Of a stretch of 64,000 nt of DNA, positions 31,527-42,255 are shown piece by piece; the first letter of the stretch is position 1; every line of letters starts with the position of its first letter. Under the pieces are notes generated by a model. The model did no database searches and was not told where the DNA came from. It saw only the letters and a list, made by a program, of their open reading frames with translations. This DNA is from Diplonema papillatum (lineage: Eukaryota; Euglenozoa; Diplonemea; Diplonemida; Diplonemidae). A program made the translations under genes and the position numbers. The stretch is taken from assembly GCA_030068145.1 (NCBI GenBank), contig JAPJBO010000755.1, positions 1 to 64,000 on the forward strand, read 5' to 3'.

Positions 31527-31715
31527 ACCCGCAAGAGGATTCTGGACGGGGAAACGCTGATGCGGCTTTCCGCGTGTCCAGCTGTCCCTTGACGGTTTGG
31601 AGGTCCCGCTGCGGGCGTGGACGTGCGAACAGCTCGTAAACGCTGGGGAACGCAGGGGGCGCAAGACCCCCCAGTCACTCTCAAGGAGGTTCTGCGCATG
31701 CGTGTGTGGTCGGAC
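31527..31715 (+). pseudogene. Diverged kinase 3'-end remnant
   Basis: The frame at 31527 reads TRKRILDGETLMRLSACPAV then a stop at 31590. This aligns with TRKRILGGETLVRPSSCPAV of the kinase. A later frame reads DPPVTLKEVLR, resembling the RPTFEDIALRVL end. It is older and more diverged than the 948-bp copies. Confidence 0.55.
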
Positions 31716-32395
31716 GAGAACGGCCAAAGAAAGGGAGCATTCCATGGGCTCTACTAGCTGTATTTACAGTGTCCGCACATGTCTTTTTGCATGTTTATGC
31801 CGTTTCCCGTAGCAACTTGGTCATAGCTTTTCTTTGGCCAAACCTCCGCCCAAGGCTGTGAAGTTCTCCTGCCGCCACTCGTTGCGCAGCATCTCCTCTC
31901 AGTGAAAACCATGACTGTGGCTGCCCCAAGAGGTTTCGTTCATGAACCGTGAAGCTACTTCGCGTCACAACCAATTCACTACCGCACTTGACCTTGACGT
32001 ATCCGCCCCCACGCACCCGGGGCTCAACCAATACCTCCCCCCCTCAACGAATTTCATATGTTTCTTAAACGACGTGAACGTCGCGACGTGGGCGTCAGTT
32101 AGACTTTGGCGGACAATGTCCGGCATGATGAGGCGGATTGATCACACCTTAGGGGTCTCGGGCGAGGCGTCGGCCGCAGTATACTACTATAACCTATAGG
32201 ACAAAGCCATGGTTTGCCATGCCGTCATCTGTCCGTCAAAAAATTATAAAGGTGGGGGGGGGGCGGTTCTCCGCTATGCCGGCAAGTGTCCGCCAAGTCT
32301 AACTCGCACTCTTTTTTTCCTTTTGGTACTTCAACCATTGGTGCTGCACACGGCAACCCCATGTCGGCACACCAGACTCACACCGCTGTCCTGTC

Positions 32396-32520
32396 TGCAG
32401 ACACTCAGGTTCCGCGCTGATGATGGTCCGCCTTATGTGTCCGTGGCTTAAGGGACCGAAACACGGCGCAGACGGGACCGGTGCGGTGAGCACATACCCA
32501 TTCCAAGCACGTTCTTGCAA
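32396..32520 (+). repeat. Interspersed repeat H, copy 1
   Basis: TTCCGCGCTGATGATGGTCC through CCATTCCAAGCACG. Related copies are at 42345, 42945, 43770, 46085 and 46362; three adjoin truncated ankyrin fragments. Confidence 0.65.
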
Positions 32521-32669
32521 TCCCCCCCCCCTACTAACTAAGATTTTTCCCCCCCCACGCATGAGAGGCAGTGTTCTGCCTAAACAATATATTAAATTCC
32601 CCCCCAACGAATTTCATATTTTTTAAACGAAGCGAACGTCGCGACGTGGGCGGCACAGAGGCCAGAAGA

Positions 32670-33050
32670 ACTCCCTCTACGGCACTGCAAATGTCCAGAG
32701 GCCAGAAACTCTGAACACCGCCGCGAAGAAATCGATGATCTGGCATGTCACGTGGCCGCAGTGTCGGAAACAGTGGCCTCTCGAGAACGAAGAAGGCAAG
32801 CAAATGTTTGTTTCTCCAGTTTTATTTGTTTACCAAATATGAAACGTTGGAGGAAATAAGAAGCTCGTCGCCGCAAACCGTGGCGTTTTCACTTGCGTCC
32901 TGAATCCAGCTTTATGTAGAAACGATCAGGCTGCGTTCAAGGAAAACAACTCTCTCTTTCCATGACCATCATCATCATTAGTTTTGAATCAGCTGCGGTT
33001 GTGCTGGTGACAAGCTCTTATTTTCGTCGAGGCTCGAATGCTCCGACTCA
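32670..33050. other. No feature seen
   Basis: No open frame with recognisable sequence, and no clear match to the repeats elsewhere in the window. A 45-bp phrase (ACGAATTTCATAT...GTCGCGACGTGGGCG) just before it, at 32615-32660, is also at 32045-32095. Confidence 0.4.
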
Positions 33051-33053
33051 ACT

Positions 33054-33177
33054 ATAGGGAAGGGTTAGGGAAGGGTTGGGGAAGGGTTAGGGAAGGGTTA
33101 GGGAAGGGTTAGGGAAGGGTTAGGGAAGGGTTGGGGAAGGGTTAGGGAAGGGTTAGGGAAGGGTTAGGGAAGGGTAG
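33054..33177 (+). repeat. Telomere-like 11-bp array, interstitial
   Basis: About eleven units of GGGTTAGGGAA, with two GGGTTGGGGAA variants. The half unit TTAGGG is the common telomeric hexamer, but the 11-bp period is not a known standard telomere type. It is flanked by ordinary sequence on both sides. Confidence 0.9.
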
Positions 33178-33339
33178 ATGTTTGGTATCGTGTTTGCCAC
33201 CGAGCGAGTGTTTCTCGGAAGTTGTCAACCGTCGTCGACGACGAAAAAGTGAAAGGAACAGTGTTAGAATGAAGCAAAAAACCGACTATCTCTCCCCCTC
33301 TCTCCTTTTTTAAACCGACGAAGGACGGATGAGTATTGG

Positions 33340-33640
33340 GAGGCAAAAAAACGCGTTCGGGGACTTCACAAGGTTTCACAACGGAGTGACACATCACCCG
33401 AACCGAGCGGCACCCTCTCACTTTTGTGTCTAACAAATGCAATTTGTCAAGAACAAAAACAGATCGATGACAGCGTCCTATCCTCACTCCCGTTAGATGA
33501 ACAAAACAGGTTTGAAGGAAGTGCGCACAAACAAACGCGCCCTCCATACCCAAGCCCCTACGGTCAACCGGCGACTTTAAAATACCGACCTTCTAATCCA
33601 CAAATAATGCTAAAAAAGGTTGCGCTCGCACGGAACAGGA
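33340..33640. repeat. Interspersed repeat I
   Basis: GGGGACTTCACAAGGTTTCA and CTTTAAAATACCGACCTTCT are shared with 41040-41210. A short relative is near 19100. Confidence 0.6.
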
Positions 33641-33807
33641 TTGAAAGGCAGTAAATCAAAGGAACCACTGATGCTCTCTACTTTCGGAATGATCTGCGTT
33701 CACGAGCGAAGCCCGAGACGAAGAACAAGCTCACAACATCGCGGCGAGGAAGCAAAGAAGAAAACAGAAGGCCGCTTCCCTCATGGCTTCATTCCTTACT
33801 GACAAAA

Positions 33808-34160
33808 ACGCGGAAACAACCCGCACCACATGAAGCACCGCAAGCGTCGCGAAACCCAAGCACTACTCTACGAGAAAATACATAAAAACGCGGACAACAG
33901 ACCGGTACGGGCTACAAGGCAAACCCTTCTCAACTTGTAGAACGTGGGGGGCTCAAGACTACACTCCACGAAGGAATGTACTTGGTGTTGGTCACAAACA
34001 GTCCCGGACATGGCTAGCCATAACCCATAACGAAAGCGTGCACTAAATATACAACCCGTAACCACATAGCCCTTTCTTGCTCTAAGAGAACCCATTCATG
34101 AACGGTCACACGGAGACCCTAAAACCCCGGAATTTCAAGCGAACTTTAACTCTAAAAACT
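33808..34160 (+). repeat. Interspersed repeat E, copy 3 (longest)
   Basis: Full version, from GCGGAAACAACCCGCACCAC to AACTTTAACTCTAAAA. Confidence 0.8.
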
Positions 34161-34429
34161 TGCACTCCTTTCTATATGTGTCGAACGAGTGCAATCCGTC
34201 AAGAATAAAAACCGATCGATGGCAGCGCAGCATCCACCTACACTACTACCAACCTGCTCATCAAAAACACGTCGTCCGCCTCAAGGGCCGGTCTTGTGGC
34301 AAGGCGAATGCCACCCTCGTTCCCACGGGTGAACGAAGGCACCAGGGTCCGGGTTCAGTCTCAAGGCAAAGTGAATCTGTGTAGGGGTGTGTGGAGGGTT
34401 GCGACCTGCTTCGCCATGCGTGCCCACGA

Positions 34430-34530
34430 TACAGAAACAGGGGGTTTCCACATTGATCGCTGGCGAGATCCTACATATACAGAAACAGGGGATTTCCACA
34501 TTGATCGCTGGCGAGATCCTATGTATACAC
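34430..34530. repeat. Tandem duplicate of about 55 bp
   Basis: Two units containing TTCCACATTGATCGCTGGCG followed by AGATCCTA. The next sequence is the inverted family A fragment. Confidence 0.7.
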
Positions 34531-34532
34531 TC

Positions 34533-34626
34533 TCACTCAGGACTTTTGACCTACGTGGTTCGGTAGTTACAGCACTTGGGATCCCTTCTGTTCTTTGTCG
34601 GGCAGCATCGTCGAGCATTTCCTTTC
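34533..34626 (-). mobile_element. MITE-like family A fragment, inverted
   Basis: Reverse complement of the left third of family A: on the minus strand it reads GAAATGCTCGACGATGCTGC then TCCCAAGTGCTGTAACTACC. Confidence 0.75.
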
Positions 34627-34841
34627 ATGATCACTGCCAGGGCCCCCCTCCCCTTTTCTCTCACTCCCCCTCCTGAGAATTCATGCTAACATCACGCGTG
34701 CATGAATACTGGCTACACGGCGGAGTCCCGCTTTAGAAGCTGCTGAAGCATTTTAGTTAAGTTTCCCCTTCGAGGCCAATTCTTTAGCTTCTGAATGCCT
34801 GTACCGACGTCCACCCTGGGCAATATATTTTTTTTTTCGCG

Positions 34842-35009
34842 ACATGCAATGTGTGAGGAAACTGAACCGCCCAAGTAGGACCTTCTGATCATGATCATTT
34901 GCCAAATTTGCCACCTGAACCCACGTCCAGGATTTGGGCTCAGGGTAGTGCGGTCAACGAAAACTCTAGTTTCCTTTTCTACTTTCTCCTACTCTCGCGG
35001 TGTACGGTT
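34842..35009 (+). repeat. Interspersed repeat C, copy 3
   Basis: Near-identical to 19812-19984. A family B element follows directly. Confidence 0.8.
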
Positions 35010-35012
35010 TTT

Positions 35013-35268
35013 GCATTAGCAGGAAATACTTGAGGAGACTGCCAGCTGCGAAATATCAAAGGATGCTGATGACACCCCACTATCGCAATAATATTTCAAA
35101 TCTCAAAGGAGGTAAATGTGCTGCAGCCCGCACGAAACGCAGGTAAATCTGGGTTTAGTGGCGGGCGTAAGCGTTTCAACGAAAAGGACCCACTTCGCAG
35201 TCGCATTGTTTTCTCCCCCGTGTCCAGCCTCCGTCGAAATGAGCGCAAGGCAGTCTCTCGAGTACTTC
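35013..35268 (+). mobile_element. MITE-like family B copy
   Basis: Left AGGAAATACTTGAGGAGACT; body GGGTTTAGTGGCGGGCGTAA; right GGCAGTCTCTCGAGTACTTC. Confidence 0.75.
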
Positions 35269-35601
35269 GAAAACAAGCACGTATACGACGCAATCAAGCC
35301 AACTCGTGGCTCCCAACCTTCGTGCGTCGCTGAACTGCCACCCTTTTTTAGTACTAGGCAGCGTGTTTTGGGGGTTGATCAGAATTCCTTACCTGAATAT
35401 ACACAGGGTACATACAAGTGGGAAAACGATGAACCGGAGCACGCACAAACAAAATGGAGGAGGGCCTACCGTAAGTAAGGTATGTGGACAATGGCCGAAA
35501 CCACCATTGACCAACGACCAAGGTACCCACCGATCCTCTTACCTCGTGTAACCACCACTCTTACGACACTCAGAGCACAAAGAATATCTTCCCTTAACGA
35601 C

Positions 35602-35660
35602 GAAGGTCACCCGGAGACTATAAAACCCCGGAGTTTCAAGCGAACTTTCACTCTAAAATA
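35602..35660 (+). promoter_or_regulatory. Promoter-like module before zinc-finger ORF
   Basis: GGTCACCCGGAGACTATAAA contains a TATA-like CTATAAAA. It is followed by CGGAGTTTCAAGCGAACTTT and CACTCTAAAATAATC, and the ORF starts 10 bases later. The same module, with CTCTAAAA or CCTAAAA as core, precedes each ankyrin copy and occurs in repeats E and in the carrier intron 3 array. A core promoter plus 5' leader is inferred. Confidence 0.45.
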
Positions 35661-35669
35661 ATCTTGAAA

Positions 35670-35885
35670 ATGGCTGAACTGCTCAAGTCGAAAGACGACT
35701 GCGTCCCGGATGGTGTTAACTGGGACGAGGTCAGGCTGAGTGCCTTCCCGAAGAACGTGGCTACGGCGGCGAGGTATGGAGACTGCGTGTTCGCGGACTG
35801 CTCCGCGGTGCGTGGGCCGGACAGCACGGCTTGTGCTCGATGCGGGGGTCCAGAAAACGAGCGCCTGTCTTTTCCACAAACATGA
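35670..35885 (+). CDS. Small zinc-finger-like protein, copy 1
   Basis: The ATG at 35670 lies just after the promoter-like module. The 71-residue product starts MAELLKSKDD and contains CVFADCSAVRGPDSTACARC, spacing C-x4-C-x10-C-x2-C. This is the cysteine spacing of RanBP2-type zinc fingers, which bind RNA or ubiquitin, but the usual Trp and Asn are absent. The end (FPQT) may be artificial: copy 2 has an extra 200 bases at this point that copy 1 lacks, so copy 1 is either deleted or the segment is an intron. No function is assigned. Confidence 0.4.
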   Translation: MAELLKSKDDCVPDGVNWDEVRLSAFPKNVATAARYGDCVFADCSAVRGPDSTACARCGGPENERLSFPQT

Positions 35886-35999
35886 TGTGGGCGGCGTCGA
35901 AGCTTCACCAGCTTCGGCTGACACCATTTGCGCACCTACAGTACACTGCAACCATGGCCCAGAAGCCGTACGACGTTTCACTCTAAAATAATCTTGAAA

Positions 36000-36595
36000 A
36001 TGGCTGAACTGCTCAAGTCTGCGTCCCGGATGGTAACTGGGACGAGGTCAGGCTGAGTGCCTTCCCGAAGAACGTGGCTACGGCGGCGAGGTATGGAGAC
36101 TGCGTGTTCGCGGACTGCTCCGCGGTGCGTGGGCCGGACAGCACGGCTTGTGCTCGATGCGGGGGTCCACAAAACGAGCGCCTTGGTCTGAGCAGCTCTT
36201 CTCCGGTAATGCGTGCCGCCTATGAGGACGACAGGAATGTTTTTGCAACGATTCAGAAGCAGCTTTCACCCCTTCACATCTGCCAAGGTTGCACAAACTG
36301 GACCTTACGTCTACCTGAGGGGCTTCTTTTGAAAATGCAACGCACGGAGCTGGTTAATCTTGCGACAGGGCTGCAACTTTTCCACAAACATGATGTGGGC
36401 GGCGTCGAAGCTTCACCAGCTTCGGCTGACACCATTTGCGCACCTACAGTACACTGTAACCATGGCCCAGAAGCCGTACGAAAACCTAGACACAAACATA
36501 GCTCAAAGCATCTTCAGAATAACACGAGAAAGCTTCCAGGCAAAATCCCCGTTTTCACATTTCTTCGTCTTCTTGTTGCGTTAGTGACAGAGTGA
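36000..36595 (+). pseudogene. Zinc-finger-like protein, copy 2, frameshifted at start
   Basis: It begins with the same MAELLKS start at 36000 but has lost bases near 36020, giving an early stop. The cysteine motif is intact from about 36085. It then has a middle block absent from copy 1 (MRAAYEDDRNVFATIQKQLS) and a shared 3' block (AAGCTTCACCAGCTTCGGCT). Two frames are open across the 3' block, and the coding one is unclear. It may be the fuller gene with its own 5' damage. Confidence 0.4.
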
Positions 36596-36825
36596 GCCAA
36601 TGCCTCTCATCTCACCTTTAAAACACGGCTGTGCCACGCATGCTCTTGACAGACACTAGCGTCCGGCATTGTGCGTGCGTGTTGCAGGCGTCGGGTGGTA
36701 TTGACAAGGGGCTCTTCTTGTTGCGTTAGTGGGGAGCTATTCGACAGAGTGAGCCAATGCCTCTCATCTCACCGAAATATTTTGAACTTGCGTCGTGATG
36801 AGGTTCGATGATTGTAACTAGTTTC

Positions 36826-36915
36826 CTTTGAATGAGGAATGCCTAGTAGGCGCAAGTCATCAACTTGCGCTAATTACGTCCCTGCCATTTGTACACACCG
36901 CCCGTCGTTGCTAAG
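36826..36915 (+). rRNA. SSU (18S-type) rRNA 3' domain fragment
   Basis: Contains AATGAGGAATGCCTAGTAGG, ATTACGTCCCTGCC and TTTGTACACACCGCCCGTCG, the universal 3' SSU region. Sequence diverges after CGTTGCTA. Too short to be functional. Confidence 0.75.
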
Positions 36916-37005
36916 CAGTGTTTCTCAGCTAGAGGACGGTGGGTACAGGCCGACAGCTTCTTTGCAAGACCGTACAGCCCACCTCGAAGACCGGCTAGGG
37001 GAGAA

Positions 37006-37038
37006 ACAAGCATATGACTACTGGCAGGATCAACCAGG
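37006..37038 (-). rRNA. SSU rRNA 5' terminus, inverted
   Basis: On the minus strand it starts CCTGGTTGATCCTGCCAGTA and continues GTCATATGCTTGT, the universal 5' end of nuclear SSU rRNA. It lies about 90 bases from the 3' fragment and in opposite orientation. Confidence 0.75.
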
Positions 37039-37459
37039 CTTCTTGTCACTCAAACCAGACTGGACCGAGGAAAATCTGACGAATCAAAGATTCCCCGATA
37101 CCAGAGATTGTATCGTGTCAAGCCTAGATTGATGCATGATCATTCTATTCATTCTTCAGCTTCCAAAGGGGCAGTCCTCGATCGTATCTCTACGACCGAT
37201 AGCTTTCCTCGATTGCCTTTTTTGTTTTTCACCATCGTGTCTTCCCGACCACCTTGACCATTTGAACGAGCGCATACGAGTATGCTAACTCGGATCTGGA
37301 ACGAGTCCATGGGAGAGGAACGGTCTTGACTTTTGCAGTTTCATTGGCACATATGACCGATTCATTTGCATTCTCTTCCTGAGCAGCACGCCGTCTCACG
37401 TACTCTGCCCAGACGGCTTCTTACCTCGGGTTTCGCCGGTTCAGCCGTTGCCGGGACAT

Positions 37460-37586
37460 CATGGTAGAAATCATGCGGCTAAGCCCACCGGATTGCACTG
37501 TGTACGCAGGCTCCGATCTCCGCCTCCGCGGCGCCGCGACCGGCAAGCGGTTGTTGAAGGTGAACCTGATCGAGCTGCCCGTGTGA
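37460..37586 (+). pseudogene. Hypothetical small ORF, copy 1 (3' part)
   Basis: Reads MVEIMRLSPPDCTVYAGSDL then RLRGAATGKRLLKVNLIELPV and a stop. The same stretch is inside the 92-residue ORF at 37684, which differs by one extra base after the RLRGAA part and so changes frame. The start is replaced by unrelated sequence. No family recognised. Confidence 0.4.
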
Positions 37587-37683
37587 AGGAACACTGGCTG
37601 GCCTGACTACTACTGGCTGGCTAGGCTCAAAAAGTTCGAAAGCCCAAGCTTCTGTTTACCATACCCCTCTTATTAGCCTCTCA

Positions 37684-37962
37684 ATGTTTACTACTAAGGA
37701 GTACCTGCGGCTGGTGAATACGCCCGGGAAGTTGACCGTGGTCGGGAGCCACATCCTCGTGGGGTACATCGACCAGACGGCGGAAGACTATCAAGGTCGC
37801 GGACAGCTGCACATCATGGTAGAAATCATGCGGCTAAGCCCACCGGATTGCACTGTGTACGCAGGCTCCGATCTCCGCCTCCGCGGCGCCGCGACCAGGC
37901 AAGCGGTTTTTGAAGGTGAACCTGATCGAGCTGCCCGTGTAAAGGAACACTGGCTGGCCTGA
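37684..37962 (+). CDS. Hypothetical protein, 92 aa, copy 2
   Basis: ATG at 37684 (MFTTKEYLRLVNTPGKLTVV) with a mid-part rich in beta-branched residues (VGSHILVGYIDQTAEDY). The last 25 residues are in a different frame from copy 1, because of an extra A near 37899. One of the two copies is therefore frameshifted. The copy 1 ending (KVNLIELPV) looks more protein-like, so this one may be the damaged copy. Function unknown. Confidence 0.35.
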   Translation: MFTTKEYLRLVNTPGKLTVVGSHILVGYIDQTAEDYQGRGQLHIMVEIMRLSPPDCTVYAGSDLRLRGAATRQAVFEGEPDRAARVKEHWLA

Positions 37963-38127
37963 CTACTACTGGCTGGCTAGGCTCAAAAAGTTCGAAACCC
38001 CAAGCTTCTGTTTACCATACCCCTCCCTCTTATTAGCCTCCTACTTGCTGATGCGACCGGGTACGAGCAAAGGGCTGGTGCGCGCGCAGTCGTCTTGTCA
38101 ACGCTGTTTTGACGGGGAAACGGCTTG

Positions 38128-38285
38128 TGCACCGCCCAAGTAGGACCTTCTGCTCATGATCCTTTTTTGCCAATTTGCCACCTGAAACCACGTCCAGGAT
38201 TTGGGCTCAGGGCATTGCGGTCAACGAAAAAACTCTAGTTTCCCTTTTTTCTCCTTTTCTCCCACTCTTTTGCGGTGTACGGTTT
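38128..38285 (+). repeat. Interspersed repeat C, copy 4
   Basis: Starts at CACCGCCCAAGTAGGACCTT, lacking the first 30 bases of the family. Confidence 0.75.
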
Positions 38286-38374
38286 TGTGTTCTGTCTCTC
38301 TCTCTTTCGCTCTCTTCAGACTTTGGTGAAGTCAACCTACCGTAAACGGAAATACCGTATTTGGATTAACGTTG

Positions 38375-38432
38375 AACCGGGTAAAACCTGGGACACCCGA
38401 AAACAGCTGGGTGTCCCAGGTTTTACCCGGTT
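38375..38432. other. Perfect 24-bp hairpin with 10-base loop
   Basis: The arm 38375-38398 (AACCGGGTAAAACCTGGGAC then ACCC) is the exact reverse complement of 38409-38432. The loop is GAAAACAGCT. It is not part of any repeat recognised here. Confidence 0.9.
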
Positions 38433-38464
38433 TGACATTTCTTATGGTAACAACTTAAACAAGC

Positions 38465-38560
38465 TTGCTTGTCTATATCAGTCAAAAAAGTGTCGGATGG
38501 CAGCGTGCTGTGTTAAATCACTCAAACAGGGTTTACACGTACGCACAAACAAACAAGATT
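38465..38560 (+). repeat. Interspersed repeat D, copy near Harbinger-like element
   Basis: GTGTCGGATGGCAGCGTGCT and GTGTTAAATCACTCAAACAG match 54935-54985. More distant relatives are at 28700 (inverted) and 62186. Confidence 0.65.
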
Positions 38561-38704
38561 GCGACTTTGCATACTTCGCAGAATACCACGACCCTGGTGC
38601 TTGCCCGCGCCTTGTGGTGTGGGGCCTGAATACACACAGGGTAAATACAAGTGGGAAAACGATCAACCGGCACGCACAAACAAGTTCCCGTGTACTCTGT
38701 ATTA

Positions 38705-40333
38705 GGGTAGGCGGTTTTTTTTCTTTGGCCCATGTCCGCGCGCGCGTAAATTTTTGGGAACCCCCGGAAAAAAAACACTTTTGCCAAAAAAAAAAACTTT
38801 TGGGATCTGTGCATTGGAACCGGTCGTGAGAGCGACTGCAGGCGTAGTCACGAGCGTGTCCGGCTCGCGAAAAGTCGAAAACCTGTTCATCACACCGATA
38901 CTTCACGGCGATGCAAATCGCGTAGACTTTGTTTACCTCAGTGTGTATTGACTTTGAAGCTGACTATGCCCGGTGCTGGGTTGGTGCGCTGGGCAAGCAA
39001 TATCGTGCTACTTTGACGTTGGTGTCAATCTAAACAGCAAGATTTGCGTAGCTTTAGCCAGCTCCTGCTGGACGCAGTCGAAGCACGCGGGATACAAGCA
39101 CAGCCTCAGCCTCGAAAGTGTGCGCGGTTTTACCGGCAAGGCATGTCGGGAGGTTTTGCCACTGTGGTGCGATTATCACACAGAACCAGTCCGGGGCAGT
39201 GCACGCGTCTATGCCTTCCGACGCCTCAAGCAGCTACTACTGAGGAGGCATGAAAAGGACGCGGGGCAAGCGATGCGTTCACGGTGCTTGCGACTTAGTG
39301 CACTTGACCGGCGGCAATGCCTTGTGCCGCGGTATATTTGCGAAGAAAACGGCACTCGTCGCCTGACAGTCTAGACCGCACATCCCTGAGCATAACTGCC
39401 TTCGTTGCACACGGCGTCTAACCAATTGCCGTGTGCTAGAAGCACCTGCCCTCCGTGCGGATGTCGAGACATCAATGGTCTCTTTCGATGTGGGTGAGGT
39501 ACATCTTGTGAGTCCGGCGCCGTTTGCTACGCATCAGAAGGTGGCCACTGGCTAAAGCTTGCTGACAGGAGGGTCGGCAGAGTACCGACAAACTCCGTTT
39601 ACACCAAGCAGGGCATCTTTGTGTACTCGGGTAATATTGACAAAGCCACTACACCCGAAGTGACGGTGTCGACGTCCGCCTTTGGGGGTTTCAACAGCAG
39701 ACCGCCGCAGAAGCCGCGAGAGCAACCATCCTTGCACAAGGTGGAGGAAAGCAGAAGTTGAAGTTCACCATACTATCTGCGGGTAGCTGGCGCTTATTCT
39801 CGCCGATGGAAATGCCACCGACCAGCCGTCAGTAGGCTCTCGCACGGTGGTTCGGTAGGACCGTGACATCGCAATGGGGCATGTCAGAAGAGAGATAAGA
39901 GATTGACGGACACCCGCGCAATCGACAGTAGCGAACCGCGATCTCGAGTTCAAACCCGAGTGTTTTTTCTCCTGTGGCATCGTCTATCATCTGCAGCCTC
40001 CGACTATGGAAGGTTTTGTCGAAACGCACCCCGCGCGGCGTTCAGGACTGTTGAACTCTAGACTGCCACCGCAACCCCCCGGATACATCAAGTTCATCTT
40101 CACACTCACCTTTGAGCTCATCGTCCAGAAATTCTACCAACAACGGGCACAAAAGTGCCAACAGCGGACTGGCCAGTAGTATAGCCAGCACATATGGTGT
40201 GACATCCAGTAGCAGAAAGTCTTAAGTCTTGTGGCAAAAGTTTTTTTTTTCTGAAAAGTTTTTTTTTTGCGCGCGCGCGCGTAAATTTCTGTGGGCCGAC
40301 GGACATGGGCCAAAAAAAAAAAACCGCCTACCC
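38705..40333. mobile_element. 1.63-kb TIR transposon with TTA target duplication
   Basis: The left end GGGTAGGCGGTTTTTTTTCT continues TTGGCCCATGTCCG. The right end is its reverse complement, apart from the length of the T run, giving inverted repeats of about 34 bp. Further in, both ends carry CGCGCG, TAAATTT and poly-A/T blocks. TTA flanks the element at 38702-38704 and 40334-40336. GGG termini and a 3-bp TTA duplication fit the PIF/Harbinger superfamily. No transposase is recognised inside. A 133-codon frame at 38973-39374 and decayed frames at 39500-40160 are of unknown nature. Confidence 0.7.
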
Positions 40334-40339
40334 TTAGCG

Positions 40340-41020
40340 AAATTTCGCGGCTGGCCACTGAACAGCACTCGCTTCACCTTCGTAGTTTGGAAGTCGTGCA
40401 TGAGCCCGCTTTGTCAAGGGACATCTTTTTACCTGAAGCCCCTCGGAACCCCGCCTAGCTGGAAACGTGCCTGGGCGGAAATACGTTGGACCAGACAAGA
40501 TGGTCCAACTGTAGAGAAATGTCCGGGGTGGGGGTACCCCCACGGCCTGCCCCAGAAAAGTGGGATAGCTCGCTAGAGAGCTATATTGAGAATTTCAATT
40601 TACCAACCTCTAGACTCGGAAAATTACTTATCGGTAGCAGTTTCCGATAAATAATTCCCCGACTTAAGTGTGTCCGATATGGGTTTTTCCGAAAAAAGAA
40701 ACATTTCCTGATTTAGGCTTCCTCCGGCATTTCGGAGGTAAGCGGGAGCACTGTAGGTATGCGGTAAAAAAAACGGACCCAAACTCACTTTTAATGGTTT
40801 CAATGAAAACTCATACAGCTCAAATTAGTCACTTTCCCTGTGGGGAACTATTTTGATCGTCGCGCGGTCCAACTGGTCCGGTCCAACATATTTCGGGTCG
40901 AACTTTTTTCTGCTTACGGTATATACAACCCTGGCCCGTGACGACACACAAAAGCCATAACCCGGAACGAAAGCATGCACCACACCGTAACCACATAGCC
41001 CTTTTTTGCTCTAAGAGAAC
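40340..41020. other. No gene seen
   Basis: No recognisable coding region or repeat. There are short AT-rich stretches around 40600-40860. Confidence 0.4.
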
Positions 41021-41885
41021 CTACCCAAACCCAAGCACCCTCTAAACGCGTTAGGGGACTTCACAAGGTTTCACAACGGAGTGACACAACACCCGAAACG
41101 AGTCGCACTCTTTTACTTTTCTCAACCCCCCGCCATACCCAAGCCTCTACGGTCAACCGGAGACTTTAAAATACCGACCTTCTAATCCACAAATAACGCT
41201 AGAACCCATTTATCAACGGTCACGGAGACCCAAACCCCCGGAATTTCGAACGAACAGAAATGTAGAAGAATAAAACGCTTCTTGTTGGTTATATCCTTCG
41301 CCGTCCCGATCTTCCGAGCATTCAGGTCAAAAACAGGGGGGGGGGGGGGGGGGGGCAGCGCTCTTGTTAAGGATCAGCCACTTTGGCCGGATGGCCGGAT
41401 AAACCAGACCCCCCCCCTCTACAGTGCAGTTGCCTTGGAGGCTGGGTGGTCAAATTCTCTAAGGTGAAATGGTCAAAATTCCCTGCCAAAAGTGGGCCCA
41501 CAAAAATTTTCCAAAGTGTGGTATTTGGGGTATTTGGGGCAAAAAAAAATTTTTTTTTTTCTGACCGCCCACCGTGGTGACCACCTTAGAGTGTGACAGG
41601 TAGCGTCTCCCCCCTCCACAGTGAAAATAGCCTGAGGGGGGGGGGGTCAGCCGGCTGATGGATGGATGGATGGTTCTTAACAAGATGCCTGGGGGGGGCG
41701 GGGGGGGGGAATCTGGCGAGTCCCGTGTAATAAACACGGCACCGCGCTGAGCATGTACCACTCCGCGCACCTTCTTGCACACCCCCCCCCTTCATCTCCT
41801 TTCAACGAAAGCACGGCTACGGCAAGTGCCAGACTTGCCACTGTCACACGGCGGTGCCCTCAGAAGAGGGTTGTGCCCGAGCCAT

Positions 41886-41953
41886 CCCCGAAAAAGCGGG
41901 TGTGCTAACAACCCGCGTGTGAGTGAAACGCCCGAAAAAGCGGGCGTAGCACC
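41886..41953. other. Two small CCCGAAAAAGCGGG hairpins
   Basis: CCCCGAAAAAGCGGGTGTGC and CGCCCGAAAAAGCGGGCGTA each form a short GC stem with an A-rich loop. Relatives are at 46195-46215 and 46238-46260. Confidence 0.6.
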
Positions 41954-42255
41954 CTCTTTTCGATTCCAGCTTTGGCCCCAGCTTCTGAGATCGGACTTCA
42001 CCATGCGTGTGACGAGATGCGTGCGCTTGATACGAGTATCAGCCAGATGGGAATCCGTGATATGCATCACGTGTCAAAGCATCACTGTCCTGACGTGTGC
42101 TATAGGACGTTCTTTCCTCCGCTGTTGCTTGCGTTCTGGCGATTAGTCGGCATCCGTGCGTCTTTATGTTCCTTTTTTCGTTTCTGGCGCCGAAGACGAC
42201 GGCTGTTGGTTCTGCCTCCTTCCTCCATTCTATTCTGCTGAACTGTCGGGTAGCG

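Noticed and set aside
39930-39970. tRNA T-arm-like sequence before a T run
   Set aside because: CTCGAGTTCAAACCCGAG looks like a T-arm, but there is no acceptor stem, D-arm or anticodon arm at proper distance.
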